Below, piece after piece: positions 60,939 to 64,000 of a stretch of 64,000 bases of DNA. The stretch's first letter is position 1. Each line of letters starts with the position of its first letter. The translations under genes and the position numbers were made by a program. The notes beneath the pieces are model-generated. The model searched no databases and was not told the origin of the DNA. It saw only the letters and a list, made by a program, of their open reading frames with translations. The DNA comes from Clostridia bacterium (GTDB lineage: Bacteria; Bacillota; Clostridia; Peptostreptococcales; Acidaminobacteraceae), in assembly GCA_018399635.1 (NCBI GenBank), contig JAGYOH010000009.1, positions 1 through 64,000 of the forward strand. The letters run 5' to 3'.

Positions 60939-61966
60939 ATGGAAACACAGATTCTGCAAGTCACCCAGATAGAAAAAGCGGCCGCCATCCTGAGGAAGGG
61001 GGGGCTGGTGGTCTTCCCCACGGAGACGGTCTACGGTCTCGGAGCCAGCGCCTGGGATGAGACCGCCATCAAAAAAATCTACCAGGCCAAGGGAAGACCC
61101 TCGGACAATCCCCTGATCGTCCACATTGCGGATCTGGAGGATCTCCATGACCTGGTGGCTGAAGTGCCTGCCCTGGCCAGGGATCTGATGGCGGCCTTCT
61201 GGCCGGGTCCCCTGACCCTGGTCCTGAAAAAATCCCAAAAGGTCAGCCCCCTCATCACGGGGGGGCTGGACACCGTGGCGGTCCGCATGCCCTCCAATCC
61301 CGTGGCCCTGGCCCTGATCAGAAGCGCCGGGGTGCCGGTGGTGGCACCGAGTGCCAACCTCTCCGGAAAACCGAGCCCCACCACCGACGCCCACGTCATT
61401 GATGACCTGGGGGGGAGGGTGGAGGCCATCCTCCTGGGAGGCCGGGTCACCATGGGTCTGGAGTCCACGGTGGTGGACTGCACCCGGGACATCCCCACGA
61501 TTCTCAGGCCCGGCTTCATCACCCGGGAGGATCTCCTGGCCTTCGTGCCCGGGGTCAGGGGGGTGACCCGGGAGGTGGATCCCCAGGCGGCCCCTCCGTC
61601 ACCGGGGATGAAATACCGGCACTACTCTCCGAAGGCGGACCTGGTGATGATTTCAGGCCGGGTGTCCGCCGGTCGGGTCAAGACCCTGTTGGCGGCCTAT
61701 CAGAAAGAGGGCAAAAGGGTGGGGCTGATGATGACCTCGGAGATTCTGGAGGATTTTGAGGGGATTCCGGTCTGCGATCTGGGTCCTGACAAGGACCTTG
61801 CCGGCGTTGCCGGTGGGATTTTCAGTTGCCTGAGGCAGCTCGACGCCCGGGGAGTCGGGGTGATCATCACCCGGAGTTTTCCCAAGGAAGGCATCGGCGT
61901 GGCCATCATGAACCGCCTGGAAAAGGCGACGAGTCTTACGATTGAAGAAGAGGGAGGAAAAGACCT

Positions 61967-61970
<4 letters not shown>
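60939..61970 (+). CDS. L-threonylcarbamoyladenylate synthase (Sua5 type)
   Basis: 343 aa, forms the activated intermediate for tRNA t6A37. The YrdC domain (about 1-205) has GGLVVFPTETVYGLGASAWD, KGRPSDNPLIVHI and PSANLSGKPSPT. The linker SPGMKYRHYSPKADL introduces the C-terminal Sua5 domain (about 230-340), so it is the long Sua5/YwlC form. AAGGAAGG precedes ATG 60939. It overlaps rpiB by four bases (ATGA). Confidence 0.95.
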
Positions 61971-63060
<1,090 letters not shown>

Positions 63061-63070
63061 ACCGGATAAA

Positions 63071-63117
63071 AAAGAACAGGAGATGACAGCAAAGTTGTGT
63101 CATCCTGTTCTTTTTTT
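63071..63117 (+). terminator. Terminator of the sua5-rpiB-upp operon
   Basis: A long stem AAAGAACAGG..GATGACA against TGTCATCCTGTTCTTT (63071-63113, two-base bulge) with a T-run. Confidence 0.92.
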
Positions 63118-63441
63118 CCAGGCGGAGGTTGGACCAGGGAGGAGCGCATGAACCGGGAAAAACCAAAGAGTCTCTTTCTTGATTGAAGGGATGCCGGAGA
63201 TGCTTTCAATCCCCTGGGAGGCTCCCAGGCCGGGAATTGTAAAAAAATGTGAATCGGCACTTTTGATGAGGAATTTTTTGAGCATCTGTGGTAAACTGTT
63301 AATTAATTGACGAGTCAAAAAGGCCGCAGCAATTGATATTGACAGAAATTTGGGTCATTTCATAGGATTAGAGCGAATAATATATTATAATGATAGGTGA
63401 GGTTTACGGACCTCAAGTTATAAAAATGAGGTGTACGCGAC
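63118..63441. other. Gene-poor interval before the transferase gene
   Basis: It holds a GGGAGG-preceded 12-codon frame (63148-63186), a CCTGGGA/TCCCAGG palindrome (63213-63229) without a T-run, AT-rich DNA, TATAAT at 63386-63391 (likely -10 for the next gene) and a leader hairpin TGAGGT/ACCTCA (63398-63415). No convincing gene. Confidence 0.5.
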
Positions 63442-64000
63442 TTGTTCAAATATATTTTCGCCTTTATCACCGCCCTGGTATCCAGTCTGATCATCACTCC
63501 CCTGATCATCGCCCTGGCCAATCGCATCGGGGCCCTTGACGTTCCTGAGGATCATCGCAGGATGCATTCGTCTCCGGTGCCCCGAATCGGCGGTCTCAGT
63601 CTCTTCTTTTCTTTTTTGATCGCGGTCTCCATTTTCAGCGATCTCAGTTCAGAGAAGATTTTCGGACTCATTTTCGGCTCGTTGATCATTGTCATCACAG
63701 GTCTTCTGGATGACCTCAAGGGTCTCGGGCCCAAAGTCAAGCTTCTCATGCAGATCCTGGCGGCCACCGTGCTGTTTCATTACGGTTTCCGCATTGAATT
63801 CTTCACCAATCTGCTGGAGGGCTCCGATATCATTGAAATCGGCACCCTCAGCTATCCCTTGACGGTCTTCTGGATCGTGGGGATCACCAACACCATCAAT
63901 CTCATGGACGGCCTCGACGGGCTTGCGGCGGGAATCACCACCATCGCCGCGGTGACCCTTTCCTACGTGGCCTTCAGCTTCGGCCGCTATGAGACCCTGC
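63442..64000 (+). CDS. Polyprenyl-phosphate sugar-1-phosphate transferase (WecA/TagO-like), 5' part
   Basis: Partial: the gene runs off the window after 186 codons. From TTG 63442 (GAGGTG at 63428-63433) it reads MFKYIFAFITALVSSLIITP, then the family motifs HSSPVPRIGGLS, GLLDDLKGLGPKVKL (Asp pair for Mg) and NTINLMDGLDGLAAG. Several transmembrane helices are visible. Such enzymes load GlcNAc-1-P on undecaprenyl phosphate, the first step of teichoic-acid-like or other wall polymers, which could be the anchor of the SLH proteins here. Confidence 0.88.
   Translation, partial: MFKYIFAFITALVSSLIITPLIIALANRIGALDVPEDHRRMHSSPVPRIGGLSLFFSFLIAVSIFSDLSSEKIFGLIFGSLIIVITGLLDDLKGLGPKVKLLMQILAATVLFHYGFRIEFFTNLLEGSDIIEIGTLSYPLTVFWIVGITNTINLMDGLDGLAAGITTIAAVTLSYVAFSFGRYETL

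Noticed and set aside
63148-63186. Twelve-codon leader peptide with a good ribosome site
   Set aside because: Too short to support, with no run of regulatory codons and no attenuator directly behind it.
63213-63229. Palindrome CCTGGGA/TCCCAGG as a terminator
   Set aside because: No T-run on either side, and the upp terminator already lies upstream.

Overview
The window reads as chromosome from a G+C-rich, Gram-positive-type anaerobe of the Bacillota (Clostridia). The basis is a nine-gene V/A-type ATPase operon, lysine-fermentation-type BKACE/Kce enzymes, several SLH-domain surface proteins, AGGAGG-type ribosome sites, frequent TTG starts, sigma-A promoters with 17-bp spacers, and a housekeeping block in Bacillota order (rpmE-tdk-DUF1385-prmC-prfA, then sua5-rpiB-upp and a WecA/TagO-like gene). 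I would guess an amino-acid fermenter near Acidaminobacter/Fusibacter, but the genus is not established from the sequence.

Layout. 1-3 kb: a broken gene end beside a REP-like repeat, a DUF3870 gene, then a class-III aminotransferase overlapping a BKACE-family enzyme, with a terminator-like hairpin in their leader. 3-11 kb: a small SLH protein, a degenerate REP-associated-transposase-like gene, a very large secreted protein and an S41 (Ctp) protease. 11-20.6 kb: three tandem S-layer-type genes. The first carries a one-base frameshift and the third has a decayed 3' end; both of these are followed by the REP-like repeat. 20.8-28 kb: an O-antigen-ligase-like membrane protein, two TolC-like proteins and a fourth long SLH protein on the minus strand with its own regulated leader. 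28.4-36.9 kb: an RND efflux operon (adaptor, pump, TetR) with a clear TetR-type operator, then a MacA/MacB-type ABC operon with an interposed lipoprotein. 37-41 kb: galE-cysQ-small export protein, then pyrG behind an attenuator. 41-43.7 kb: a divergent HTH regulator and an atypical membrane Ser/Thr kinase. 43.7-53 kb: the V-ATPase operon (H-C-I-K-F-E-A-B-D) with a kce gene as its last cistron. 53-64 kb: a secreted protein with a Cys-less transglutaminase-like domain, glpX, the rpmE-prfA block, a CPA2 antiporter, sua5-rpiB-upp, and the start of a polyprenyl-phosphate sugar-1-phosphate transferase running off the window.

How it fits together. Much of the left half is envelope biology: SLH proteins, a possible glycan ligase or polymerase, secreted proteins, and tripartite-type exporters with TolC-like partners. 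The right half is energy and core metabolism. BKACE enzymes occur at both ends, one coupled to an aminotransferase and one to the ATPase. No rRNA, tRNA, CRISPR array or intact insertion sequence was seen. The items that most deserve a second look are the S-layer family (shared C-terminal module, patchwork similarity, homopolymer frameshift, decayed member), the REP/RAYT pair, the attenuator-like leaders, and several enzymes with altered catalytic motifs.
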